Program-made: the position numbers and the translations under genes
Shown here: piece by piece, positions 41,262 through 50,130 of the stretch
Layout of the letters: the number at the start of each line of letters is the position of its first letter
Numbering within the stretch: position 1 is the first letter of the stretch
NCBI GenBank assembly: GCA_016195405.1
Contig: JACPZP010000060.1
Location: 1-56,907 of the forward strand
Source of the DNA: Planctomycetota bacterium
GTDB taxonomy: Bacteria > Planctomycetota > Planctomycetia > Gemmatales > Gemmataceae
Direction of reading: 5' to 3'
DNA: 56,907 bases
Notes under the pieces: generated by a model
Database searches by the model: none
The model's input: the letters and a program-made list of their open reading frames with translations, nothing else
What the model was told of the DNA's origin: nothing

Positions 41262-42415
41262 ATTTGCTCACCCTCAGTCTGAAAGACCTTCGCCGCCGTC
41301 GCACGCGCTCCGCGTTGACCGTGGCGGGCGTGGCGCTCGCGGCGGCAACGCTCTTTAGCCTGCTCTCCTTCAACAGCGGCTACCGGCTGGCTTTGCAGAA
41401 GGAAATGAGCGATTCGGGCATCCACATGTTCGTTTCGACTGAAGGCTGCCCGATGGAAGCGGCGTCGCTGTCGCTGCACGGCGGCGAGATTCCAAAATTC
41501 CTGCCAGAAGAGCGCGTGCCCGCGATTCGTGCCGCGCCCAACGTCCGCGCCGCGACCAGCATCTTGATTTTCTCCGTGCCGGGTGAAGGCAAGCGTGTGG
41601 ATTTGTTCTATGGCGCGGACGACGAGTTTCCGAAGCTCAAGCCGCATTGGAAGCTGCAAGGGAGTTGGTTCACCAATGAGCAATCCATCGTGCTCGGAGC
41701 AGAGGCCGCGCGCGTCGAGAAACGCACCGTGGGCGACAAGGTTTTCTTCCCGGAGCTTGAGGCTGAGTTCACCGTGTCTGGTGTATTGGAGCGCACGGGC
41801 AGCGAGGACGACGGCTGGTTTTACATCCCTCTGAAGACGGCGCAACGACTGTTCAAGAAGGAAGGCAAGCTCACCGGCGTCGGCGTCAACGTCGCGAACG
41901 TCGAGCGAATCCAGCAAACCAAGGAAGCGCTCGAACAAATCCCCGATGCCTACGTCGTGACCGCGCAGCAGATGATGGAACAAATCCTGAAACTCATCGG
42001 GTCGAGCAAGACGCTAATGTTCGCCGTGCTCGGCATCGCGCTCGCCATTGCGGTGCTTGGTGTCCTCAACACGGTGCTGATGTCCGTCATGGAGAAGCTT
42101 CGCGAGTTTGGCTACATGCGGTGCGTCGGCGCGTCGCCGCTGGACATTTTCAAAATCGTGCTTACCGAAACGGTGACACTCTGCCTTCTCGGCGGCGCGT
42201 TGGGCGTCATCGTGGGCGCGCTCGGTTCATCCGTCGCCGACCAACTCATCCGTCAAGTGCTGCCTTACGCGCCAGCGGGCAAGATGGTCGTGTTCGACGC
42301 TACGATGCTCGTGCTGACGCTCGTTGTCACCGTGGGCATCGGTGCGCTGGCGGGTTTGTATCCAAGTTGGAAGGCGTCGCACGCTTCACCGATGGAGGCC
42401 ATCCACAATGAATAA
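41258..42415 (+). CDS. MacB/FtsX-type ABC transporter permease
   Basis: This 385-aa permease has an N-terminal membrane segment and a periplasmic MacB-like domain of about 200 residues. Three C-terminal spans follow: FAVLGIALAIAVLGVLNTVLM, CLLGGALGVIVGALG and LVVTVGIGALAGLYP. It ends KASHASPMEAIHNE, a typical FtsX end. With the ATPase encoded next it should form a type VII ABC system that pushes or releases a substrate at the membrane. Confidence 0.85.
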   Translation: MNLLTLSLKDLRRRRTRSALTVAGVALAAATLFSLLSFNSGYRLALQKEMSDSGIHMFVSTEGCPMEAASLSLHGGEIPKFLPEERVPAIRAAPNVRAATSILIFSVPGEGKRVDLFYGADDEFPKLKPHWKLQGSWFTNEQSIVLGAEAARVEKRTVGDKVFFPELEAEFTVSGVLERTGSEDDGWFYIPLKTAQRLFKKEGKLTGVGVNVANVERIQQTKEALEQIPDAYVVTAQQMMEQILKLIGSSKTLMFAVLGIALAIAVLGVLNTVLMSVMEKLREFGYMRCVGASPLDIFKIVLTETVTLCLLGGALGVIVGALGSSVADQLIRQVLPYAPAGKMVVFDATMLVLTLVVTVGIGALAGLYPSWKASHASPMEAIHNE

Positions 42416-43079
42416 TATGATTGAACTGAGCACCGTGACGCGCAGCTACCACCGCGGCTGCGAACGCATCCGCGCGGTCAACGAGGTTACGTTTAGCGTC
42501 GCGCCAGGGGAGTTTGTGGCCATCGTCGGCCCGTCCGGTTCGGGAAAGACGACGCTGCTCAATCTTATCGGCTGCGTGGACAAACCGGATAGCGGCATCG
42601 TGAAGATTGAAGGTGAAGCAACGAACGATTTGGACGAAGCGGGTCTGACCCGCATCCGCGCTCGCAAAATCGGTTTCGTCTTCCAGCAATTCTTTCTGCT
42701 GCCGACCTTGACCGCGTTGGAGAATGTTCAGTTACCCGCCGTTTTCTTGCGTAACGGCGATCGCTCGGCCCGTGCCACCGAGCTTCTTGACCGCGTCGGC
42801 CTCAGCAGCCGCGGCTATCATCTGCCATCGCAACTTTCCGGCGGCGAAATGCAGCGTGTGTCCATCGCTCGCGCCCTTATCAATGAACCGAAGCTGCTGC
42901 TCGCTGATGAACCGACAGGCAGTCTGGATTCCGCGAACGCAGACATCATCTTGGCCACTTTGCGGCACTTGAATGCGGCCGGTCTAACCATCCTGATGGT
43001 CACACACAACGCGGAACTGGCGGCAAAAGCGGGCCGTATCATCGCTTTGAAAGATGGCCAAATCATCGCCTCTGCGTGA
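42408..43079 (+). CDS. ABC transporter ATP-binding protein
   Basis: This 223-aa ATPase has Walker A GPSGSGKT, the signature LSGGEMQR, and Walker B LLLADEPTG, as in LolD/MacB-type subunits. ATG 42408 overlaps the permease stop by eight bases; an in-frame earlier start is inside the permease. It is the last gene of the ArsR-controlled operon, 39 bp before repeat copy B. Confidence 0.92.
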   Translation: MNNMIELSTVTRSYHRGCERIRAVNEVTFSVAPGEFVAIVGPSGSGKTTLLNLIGCVDKPDSGIVKIEGEATNDLDEAGLTRIRARKIGFVFQQFFLLPTLTALENVQLPAVFLRNGDRSARATELLDRVGLSSRGYHLPSQLSGGEMQRVSIARALINEPKLLLADEPTGSLDSANADIILATLRHLNAAGLTILMVTHNAELAAKAGRIIALKDGQIIASA

Positions 43080-43118
43080 CAAGCGCTTTCCAACACTCCA
43101 CCACTCCTAACGAATTCG

Positions 43119-43343
43119 CCGTGACCAACGCGCGCTCCGGTCGGCGACGGGGCCTGCGCTCACTTCGCTCCGGCCCTCTTTGCCTTCCTCCCCACGCGCT
43201 CGTCTCGGCTGAATCGGCGCGCACACACGCGGGCTTCCGTCTGTCCCACAACGCGCGACGTTTCGCTCTGGTCGTCATCGCACCACACAAGCGTTTCCTC
43301 CCGTCGCTCCACTCCCGCGCGCCGCGAGCCAGACCGAAGTGTC
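43119..43343 (+). repeat. Interspersed repeat copy B
   Basis: A 90-bp core (43119-43208) starts CCGTGACCAACGCGCG and ends CTCGTCTCGG. An about 130-bp tail is shared with copy A (GCGCGACGTTTCGCTCTGGT and on). It lies between the ABC operon and the divergent Cys/His-HNH pair. Orientation is as in the other copies. Confidence 0.8.
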
Positions 43344-43370
43344 AGGGGAAACACAGCAGCGTAGGCGCGC

Positions 43371-44384
43371 CTACACAAAGCCCATGCGGATGGGTCTCCA
43401 ATCCAATGTTGGCTTGGGTGCGGGGCGGACGGTGTCAGGCGGTGGCGGAACGTCCGCAATCAGGCTTCGGCCAAAGCGAATCAGCATCCGGCTCTGCTCG
43501 ACTTCGGGCAACGAATCCCACCACTTCTGAGAGACGACGAGATTCTCGGACACTTCGAGCGCCAGATGGAGGATGCCACTCGTGACAAGTTGGTTTGGCA
43601 AAGCCTTGAGCGACTTGAGCAGAAGTGAACCGTTTTTCGGCGACGCCTTGTCCCAAGAGAACACGACGAACCCGCCCTTGGAACCTGGCAAGATTGTCAA
43701 CGTGACCCAATCCATCCGCCGCTCCAACTCACGCCCCGTAAACGTGACGTAGGGAAGAAAGGTTGTCGCGACCAAGAAGGTCGGAGTTCGCTCGAACTCC
43801 ACCACGTAGCTTTCGAGCGCGTATTTGTCCAAGCGGAGCATCTCCTCGATCCGGAGTTTTCGTTTCATGAGTTCCAAAAAGAGCCGGAATTGGCCGGTCG
43901 CCTTTTCTGCGAAGAAATCGGGCGAATTTGCGGGCAGATTGCATTTCAGCATTTGGTGCTTAACGCAAATTTCCTGACAGACGGAGCGATAAACCAGACA
44001 GGCGAGCTGGCGTGGACTCGCGACGAACGCTTCCTTCTCCACGCACGCGAACAGTGAGTCGTCATGCTCCTGACAGAAACCCGGAAACGTGGTTGCCTCA
44101 CCCACACCGACCACCTTCGGCTTGAAGCCAACGGGTCGCTTGCCGGCATCTTCAACAGCCAAAACGAACTGGAGAACATGACCGCCGTCATCCGCCAGGC
44201 GCCTCAACCACGATTCCGAAAGCGTGTGGGAGCGAATGGGATTTCCTGCGCAATCCTCCACTCCAAACAGACAGCCGAGGAACGGCTTCTCTAAAAAACG
44301 CCCCATCGTTCGCACCCGTTCGTGGAACTCGCCAATCTTTTTCCCCGCCACCTGGCCTTCCGCTGAAATTTTGTCATCCTGCAT
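43371..44384 (-). CDS. Cys/His-rich protein, putative defence protein
   Basis: About 337 aa from ATG 44384 (44462 is also possible). The N-terminal part has CLFGVEDCAGNPIRSHTLS, a Cys pair followed by SH, then LRRLADDGGHVLQF. This is a pattern I connect with HNH-like, zinc-ribbon-type proteins of unknown function. Further Cys/His occur in CQEICVKHQMLKC. The C-terminal part has no family I know. It is divergent from an HNH gene 117 bp away, and both are framed by repeat copies B and C. A nuclease or sensor role is inference. Confidence 0.6.
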   Translation of the reverse strand: MQDDKISAEGQVAGKKIGEFHERVRTMGRFLEKPFLGCLFGVEDCAGNPIRSHTLSESWLRRLADDGGHVLQFVLAVEDAGKRPVGFKPKVVGVGEATTFPGFCQEHDDSLFACVEKEAFVASPRQLACLVYRSVCQEICVKHQMLKCNLPANSPDFFAEKATGQFRLFLELMKRKLRIEEMLRLDKYALESYVVEFERTPTFLVATTFLPYVTFTGRELERRMDWVTLTILPGSKGGFVVFSWDKASPKNGSLLLKSLKALPNQLVTSGILHLALEVSENLVVSQKWWDSLPEVEQSRMLIRFGRSLIADVPPPPDTVRPAPKPTLDWRPIRMGFV

Positions 44385-44501
44385 CGCACGCATTCTGAAT
44401 CTGGAATCGCTCCACGTCCATTCGGTTGACGCCTCTTGGCCGTTTGCCTCGACCTCACGCACTTGTTGCCAGCGCTTCGTGAGGGGCGATAAACTCTCCG
44501 C

Positions 44502-45302
44502 ATGGCTGGCCCAACTGAACGGACAGTGAAGCGTTTATTCGCTCTCTCGCGGAACCGCTGTGCTTACCCCAAATGCGAGACGCCAATCGTCAATCCAAAG
44601 ACCGACACCATTATCGGCGACATCTGCCACATCAAAGCGCACAACTCAGGAGGACCGCGTTACGACCCAAATCAGACCGAGGAGGAACGACACGCGTTCG
44701 AGAACCTTCTTTTGCTGTGCAAGGTGTGTCACCGAATCGTGGACGACCGCCCCGACATCCACACGGTCGAATTGTTGAGGGAGCTAAAGGAGATGCACGA
44801 ACGGAACGGCGACATCGAACTTTCCGTGGACGCCGCACGGATGGCGCAGAGACTTTACGCAGCGAGCCACGTTTCGATTCAAGCCTCCGACAATGCTCAA
44901 GTGATGGTCGCCAGTCCCGGCGCGATTCAGGCGCAGCAGGTCGTAATCAAAACGACAAAGCGCAAAGCTCCGTCGGTGCTTCCGACCCAAGGCGCAATCG
45001 GACACAATCTCGCCAAACGCAACTACACGCTCCACCTGATGGAACGCTACAACGATTTCCAAAAATGGGATGCGTCCAAGTCCGGTGTCGGCAAATACAT
45101 CGTGCTCGGCAGAGCCATAAAGAAGGAGTTCGGCGCCAAGTGGGACTTGGTTCCCGAGTCTCAATTCTTCCGTGTGATTGCTTTCATCCAGAAGCGTATT
45201 CTCAATTCCAAGCTTGGGCGGATCAAGAACTCACGGGGCGAAAAAAGCTTTAGCACTTGGGAAGAATGGCAACAGGAACACTTCGGCAGCGAACCGCACT
45301 AA
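44502..45302 (+). CDS. HNH endonuclease family protein
   Basis: This 266-aa protein has a clear HNH domain at about 12-80. It shows CAYPKCETP, the strand DICHIKAHNSGG, the Asn region FENLLLLCKVCHRIVDDRP, and conserved Cys pairs that bind a structural zinc. The C-terminal half (from about 120) has no known family. Such HNH proteins are common in defence islands and mobile elements. It faces away from the preceding gene and ends 4 bp before repeat copy C. Confidence 0.8.
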   Translation: MAGPTERTVKRLFALSRNRCAYPKCETPIVNPKTDTIIGDICHIKAHNSGGPRYDPNQTEEERHAFENLLLLCKVCHRIVDDRPDIHTVELLRELKEMHERNGDIELSVDAARMAQRLYAASHVSIQASDNAQVMVASPGAIQAQQVVIKTTKRKAPSVLPTQGAIGHNLAKRNYTLHLMERYNDFQKWDASKSGVGKYIVLGRAIKKEFGAKWDLVPESQFFRVIAFIQKRILNSKLGRIKNSRGEKSFSTWEEWQQEHFGSEPH

Positions 45303-45306
45303 ACCG

Positions 45307-45498
45307 CCGTGACCAACGCGCGTTCCGCTCGGCGAGGGGGCCTGCGCTCACTTCGCTCCTGCCCGTTCTGCCTTCCTCCGCGCGCACTCGTCACGGCTGA
45401 GTCATTCGCGCAGTCGCGCGGTGCTTCCGTTGGGAGCTTGGCTCGGTCGCTCCGCTACTTCCTCCGTTCCGCTATGTGCTGCACTGCGGAATCGCGTC
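45307..45498 (+). repeat. Interspersed repeat copy C
   Basis: A 90-bp core (45307-45396) starts CCGTGACCAACGCGCG and ends CTCGTCACGG, so its ends are inverted repeats of each other. The tail (GCTTCCGTTGGGAGCTTGGC and on) is shared with copy D. It lies between the HNH gene and the metal-efflux operon. Confidence 0.8.
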
Positions 45499-46027
45499 AT
45501 GGGGAGCGAACTGCCGTCGGTGGACTTTCGCCTTGTTTTCCTATCAGCGTCGCCAGATGCACTACCGCAGCCATCCATTGCATCGTGGCCACGACGAGAT
45601 ACCAGCGGTGCCATTCGTAGAATCGGTCGTCGTCGGCGACACTGCGGCTGACCGGGTCAAGCATCGTATCAAGGCGCGGGTGAATCCAGAATAGCGCCGC
45701 GAGCGTCAGCGCGAGCACGGTCCACGAAAGCCATGCCGTGCGAGAACCACCGCGCGACCCGGCCCTTTGCCGGACGGCCAGCATTTGCCATAGCAACAAA
45801 CTAAGCGCGGCTACGCCGAGAACATTGAGTTGGTTCGTCACTTGCTGCGTGATGAAACCCTGCCGCATTTTGCTTTTCAGCACTTGATGCCCGGTCGGCA
45901 CGACGACGAGCGCGTAGAACGTGAAGCCGCCGAGCCAGACGGCGAAAACCAACGTCACAAGATAGTGGAGAACGGCGGGCAGCGTTCGGCGCGACTGCGA
46001 AGTTTGCGAAAAGTGTGGCTCAGTCAT
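45497..46027 (-). CDS. Small polytopic membrane protein of the efflux operon
   Basis: This 176-aa protein has four membrane segments (VLHYLVTLVFAVWLGGFTFY, LNVLGVAALSLLLWQML, TAWLSWTVLALTLAALFWI and WYLVVATMQWMAAVVH). Its ATG overlaps the stop of the RND gene by four bases (ATGA), so it is the last gene of the czc-like operon. Its role is unknown. Similar small membrane proteins (DUF4149-like) occur next to metal resistance genes. Confidence 0.7.
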   Translation of the reverse strand: MTEPHFSQTSQSRRTLPAVLHYLVTLVFAVWLGGFTFYALVVVPTGHQVLKSKMRQGFITQQVTNQLNVLGVAALSLLLWQMLAVRQRAGSRGGSRTAWLSWTVLALTLAALFWIHPRLDTMLDPVSRSVADDDRFYEWHRWYLVVATMQWMAAVVHLATLIGKQGESPPTAVRSP

Positions 46028-49000
46028 TCTTCAGGGAGCTTGGTAAAGCGCCCGTAACGCAACGCCAGGGTCGGCAGCACAAGCAGATTGAGCGCGGTCG
46101 AAGTCACCAGACCGGCGAGAATCACGATGGCCATTGGCCCTTCGATTTCGCGCCCCGCCTCGCCGCTGCCGAGGGCTAGCGGCAGCAGGCCGAGCGCGGT
46201 CACGAGCGCCGTCATCAGGATGGGCACGAGGCGTTCTGATGCGCCGCGTAACGCCGTCTCCAGGTTCCACTCGCAGTCTTCTTCCCGCACGAGATGATCG
46301 AAGTGTGAAATCATCATGATGGAGTTCCGCGTGGTGATGCCGAACAGCGTCACGAAACCAACGAGTGTGCCAATTGAAATCGAGCCACCGCTGGCAAACG
46401 CCGCCAGCACGCCGCCTACGAGCGCGAAGGGAACATTGGCCAGGACGAGCAAAAGATTGCGTCCGCTGCGGAACACAACGGCCAGCAGCATGATGATGCC
46501 CGCCGCCGCCAGCAGTGAGTGAAGCAGGAGTTCCGTCCGTGCCGCGCCTTGCGCTTCCGCCGAGCCGCTGAAGACGGGATAGACTCCTTGTGGAAACGGA
46601 ACCCTGTCGGCGATCTGCCGTTTGGCGTCGTTAACGAAAGACACAATGTCCCGTCCCTGCACGTTGCAGGTGACTTGTTGGCGGCGTTGCGCACCGTCGT
46701 GCTCGACAATGCTGCGGCCGGTGGACGGGAGAATCTCCGCCAGCTCGCGCAGAGGCAGGCGAAGACCCTGGGTGTTGCGGAGCATCAGGCCGCCGATGCC
46801 CTCCGCGTCCCGCCGCGCGCCCGGCTCCAGCAGCACCACCACGTCAATCACGCGGTTGCCCTCGTAATGCTGCGCCGCCTCCGCGCCCTGATATGCCGTC
46901 TCCACCGCTTCGAGCACCTCGACCGGCATGAAGCCGAACTGCCGCAGCCGTTCCGCGCGCAGTCGCACCACGACTTCGGGCGCGCCCGGCTGGTAAGGCA
47001 ATTCCACGTCGGTCGAGCCGGGCACTTGGGTTAGCACCTCACGCACCAGGGCCGCCTGGCGGTCAATTACGTCAAGATCGTCGCCGAAAATGTTCACCAC
47101 CACCTGAGCCGTGACGCCGGAAATCGTCTCCTCAATTCGTTCTGCGAGGAAGGGCATCACCTTAAACGACACACCGGGGAACTTGATGAGCGCCTCGCGG
47201 ATTTCCGCCATCACGAATTCCGCCTCCTCGCCGCCGAGCGGATTCAAGTCCACATGGAACTCGCTGTAGTGCGTGCCCCAAGTGTCTTCACCGTTCTCCG
47301 CGCGACCGGCCTGCTGAGAAACGGAGCGGATGTGCGGGTTCTTGAGCAACTCTGCTGTTACCTGTTTGCCGAGGCGCAAACTCTCGTCCAGGGATGTGCC
47401 GGGAAACGCCGCCATGTGGACGATAAAATGACCTTCGCGGAACTCCGGCAGGAATTCACCACCGAAGAACGGCAACGTCGCCGCCGCTCCAACGCATAAC
47501 ACCGCCACGAGGGTAATGACCTTGCGCGGATGGCGGCTCACTGCCTCCAGCCGGCGGCGGTGCCAAGTCTTCAGCCACGTCACCCACTTCGGTTCTGTGT
47601 GTGGTTTCACGCGTGAGAGCAGCGCGTAGCAAAGTGCCGGCGTGACGGTCAGCGCCACCACCAGCGATGCCATCGTGGCGAGGATGAACGCGGTAGCCAG
47701 CGGCGCGAACAGCTTGCCCTGCACTCCGCTCATCGTGAGCACCGGCAGGAACACCAGCGCGACGATGAAGGTGGCGTAAACCACCGCGCTGCGCACTTCA
47801 AGGGACGCATTCAACACGACGGAGAACAGAGATCGGCCCAGGCCGCGGCTCTGGCTTTCCCGCAGTCGCCGCAGGATGTTTTCCACGTCGATGATGGCGT
47901 CGTCCACCACCACGCCGATGGCGATGGCGAAGCCGCCGAGCGTAAGGGTGTTGAGTGTGACGCCGAAGCGGTCGAGCACCATCACCGCCGCGAGAAGGGA
48001 GAGTGGAATCGAGGTGAATGAAATGAACGCCGTGCGCAAATCGAGCAGGAAGAGGAACAGCACCACGACGACCAGCACGCCGCCAAGGAGCAGCGAGAAA
48101 TTGATGTTGCGTAACGATGCCTCGATGAATGTCGCGGGCCGGAACAGCCGCTCGTGAACGCTGATTTGCTCGACAGCAAAGGCCGACGCCATCTCCTGCA
48201 ATGCGCTTTCGGCGGCGCGGGTTACGTCCATCGTGTTTGCCCCATACTGGCTCGATAGCAGGAGAATCACCCCGTTGGTGCCGAGAATTTGCGCGTCGCC
48301 GAACTTCGGCTCCGCGCCGCCCACCACGTCGGCCACGTCCTTGAGCCGCACGCTGACACCATTGTGATGCGAGAGCACCACGTCGCCGAGTTCCGCTGGA
48401 GTGAGCGCCTGACCTTCGGTGCGCAGAACGACGCGCTGGTTGGGGTTGTCCACGAAACCCGCGCCCCGCACGGCGGTGGATTTTTTCGCCGCCACGAGCA
48501 CGTCGTCAACCGCGAGGCCGTAGGCGATGAGGAGATCGGGCTTCACCCGAATTTGAAACTGCCGCACTTCGCCGCCGAAGATGTCCACCTTGGCCACACC
48601 CGGCACACCGAGAAGTCGCGGGCGCGCTGTCCAATCCGCGAACGTGCGCAGTTCCATAGGCGTGCGATTCGTCGAGGTGAGACCGACGGCCAGGAAAAGG
48701 CTTGTCGTGGAAGTGAGCGGCCCCATCTTCGGCGACTTGACGCCTTGCGGGAGCCTGCCGCCAACCTCATTCAACCGCTCGGCGACCATCTGGCGGGCGC
48801 GGTAAACATCGGCGTTCTCGCGAAAGACGAGCACGATGGCGGAGAGACCCTGGATGGACGCCGAGCGAATGGAGGCGAGCGCAGGCGCGCCGTTGAGTGC
48901 CTGCTCAATGTGCCGCGTGACAAGTTGCTCGACTTGCTCCGGCGACAGACCGGGCGCTTCCGTCTGAATCACCACCTGCGGCGGCGCGAATTCCGGGAAG

Positions 49001-49113
49001 ACATCAATCTTCGAGCGGCTGGCGATGAACAAGCCGTAGCCGACGACAAGGCAGGCCAGCGCGATGACGACGCCACGGAAGCGGAGGGAGAATTGGACAA
49101 TGGCGTTGAGCAT
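46024..49113 (-). CDS. Heavy-metal RND efflux pump (CzcA/CusA family)
   Basis: This 1,029-aa inner-membrane pump has twelve membrane segments and two large periplasmic loops. The charged helix reads GVVVDDAIIDVEN, the place where CzcA has DFG...DGAVV and CusA a different form, so the metal cannot be read from it. It should export a metal from the periplasm through the adaptor and the TolC-like protein encoded upstream. It starts directly after the stop of the adaptor gene. Confidence 0.9.
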   Translation of the reverse strand: MLNAIVQFSLRFRGVVIALACLVVGYGLFIASRSKIDVFPEFAPPQVVIQTEAPGLSPEQVEQLVTRHIEQALNGAPALASIRSASIQGLSAIVLVFRENADVYRARQMVAERLNEVGGRLPQGVKSPKMGPLTSTTSLFLAVGLTSTNRTPMELRTFADWTARPRLLGVPGVAKVDIFGGEVRQFQIRVKPDLLIAYGLAVDDVLVAAKKSTAVRGAGFVDNPNQRVVLRTEGQALTPAELGDVVLSHHNGVSVRLKDVADVVGGAEPKFGDAQILGTNGVILLLSSQYGANTMDVTRAAESALQEMASAFAVEQISVHERLFRPATFIEASLRNINFSLLLGGVLVVVVLFLFLLDLRTAFISFTSIPLSLLAAVMVLDRFGVTLNTLTLGGFAIAIGVVVDDAIIDVENILRRLRESQSRGLGRSLFSVVLNASLEVRSAVVYATFIVALVFLPVLTMSGVQGKLFAPLATAFILATMASLVVALTVTPALCYALLSRVKPHTEPKWVTWLKTWHRRRLEAVSRHPRKVITLVAVLCVGAAATLPFFGGEFLPEFREGHFIVHMAAFPGTSLDESLRLGKQVTAELLKNPHIRSVSQQAGRAENGEDTWGTHYSEFHVDLNPLGGEEAEFVMAEIREALIKFPGVSFKVMPFLAERIEETISGVTAQVVVNIFGDDLDVIDRQAALVREVLTQVPGSTDVELPYQPGAPEVVVRLRAERLRQFGFMPVEVLEAVETAYQGAEAAQHYEGNRVIDVVVLLEPGARRDAEGIGGLMLRNTQGLRLPLRELAEILPSTGRSIVEHDGAQRRQQVTCNVQGRDIVSFVNDAKRQIADRVPFPQGVYPVFSGSAEAQGAARTELLLHSLLAAAGIIMLLAVVFRSGRNLLLVLANVPFALVGGVLAAFASGGSISIGTLVGFVTLFGITTRNSIMMISHFDHLVREEDCEWNLETALRGASERLVPILMTALVTALGLLPLALGSGEAGREIEGPMAIVILAGLVTSTALNLLVLPTLALRYGRFTKLPEE

Positions 49114-50130
49114 TTATTCTCTCATCCGAATTCCCGCCTTGAGTTCCTCGGAGAGCAGCGTTTGCGCACCGCTCACCACGACGCGGTCGGTCGGTGCGAA
49201 AGCTGTGGATGCGAACCAACCGCCCTCCAGCGATTGAGTCAGCGGCACTTCTTTGCGAGTGAATTGTCCGTCACCTATCTGCACATACGCCCATGCCTTT
49301 CCGTCGGCGCGCACGATCGCACGATGCGGCACAAGCACTCCCGTTCGCGTCGCGCCCATCGAAGGCAAGTAAGCCGTCACCGCCGCGCCGGGCGAAAGGC
49401 GCGCAGCGTTGGGCTTGACGAGGAACAGAAATCCAACGCCCTGCGTTTGCGAGTCCACCGCCGGAGTCGCGCTCACGAACTGTGCCGTGATGGACCGCTC
49501 GGCGCTGGAAAGTGTGACCAGCCTCGCGCCGGTTGGCGTGCCATCCACCGTTTCGCCTGCTGGCAAATCAACCCGCACGAGCGCCGACTCTCTCGCCGTC
49601 AACGCGCGGGCGAATTCCAGCAAATCCTTGCGTTCCGCTAGCACCGGCCCCCAGCCGGCCACGAGCCGGAGGCGCACCGATTCGATTTGGATCTCGTCGC
49701 GCCGGGCCGTTGCCTCGGCGGCCTGCAACGCGCGGGCCGAAGTGTTGTTTTGCGTCTGCAAGACTCTCAAACGTTCAAACTCCTGGCGCGAGGCGTCCGC
49801 CGCCGTTTGCGCGGCGGCCAGTTCAGTGACCAGCACCACCAGCGGCGCCACATCGAGCACACGCCCATAGCCTTTGGCCTCCGGCTTCAACTCTGCCACC
49901 CTCATCGGTTCAACTGCCAGCCCGATGCGCGCGTGTGTCGCTTCGTCCAGCGTGACGATGGCGTCGCCAGCAGGCGAACGCTTCACGCGCGACTCGGCCA
50001 AGACGGGTTTTTCGCGTTCGCGTTCCTTAGCCTTCTCTGCGCTCATTTCGCGGTAAGTGAAAATCAAACTGCCAACCACGGCGACGGCGATAAGCACGGG
50101 TAAGATGATATTGAAAATTCTTCGTTTCAC
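49114..50130 (-). CDS. Efflux adaptor (membrane fusion protein, CzcB-like)
   Basis: This 338-aa protein starts at GTG 50130, overlapping the stop of the upstream gene by four bases. It has one N-terminal membrane anchor (IFNIILPVLIAVAVVGSLIF), a helical hairpin (about 120-170), and beta-rich lipoyl and barrel parts, including FLVKPNAARLSPGAAV. It joins the RND pump to the outer-membrane channel. No His-rich or Met-rich N-terminal metal site is seen. Confidence 0.85.
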   Translation of the reverse strand: MKRRIFNIILPVLIAVAVVGSLIFTYREMSAEKAKEREREKPVLAESRVKRSPAGDAIVTLDEATHARIGLAVEPMRVAELKPEAKGYGRVLDVAPLVVLVTELAAAQTAADASRQEFERLRVLQTQNNTSARALQAAEATARRDEIQIESVRLRLVAGWGPVLAERKDLLEFARALTARESALVRVDLPAGETVDGTPTGARLVTLSSAERSITAQFVSATPAVDSQTQGVGFLFLVKPNAARLSPGAAVTAYLPSMGATRTGVLVPHRAIVRADGKAWAYVQIGDGQFTRKEVPLTQSLEGGWFASTAFAPTDRVVVSGAQTLLSEELKAGIRMRE

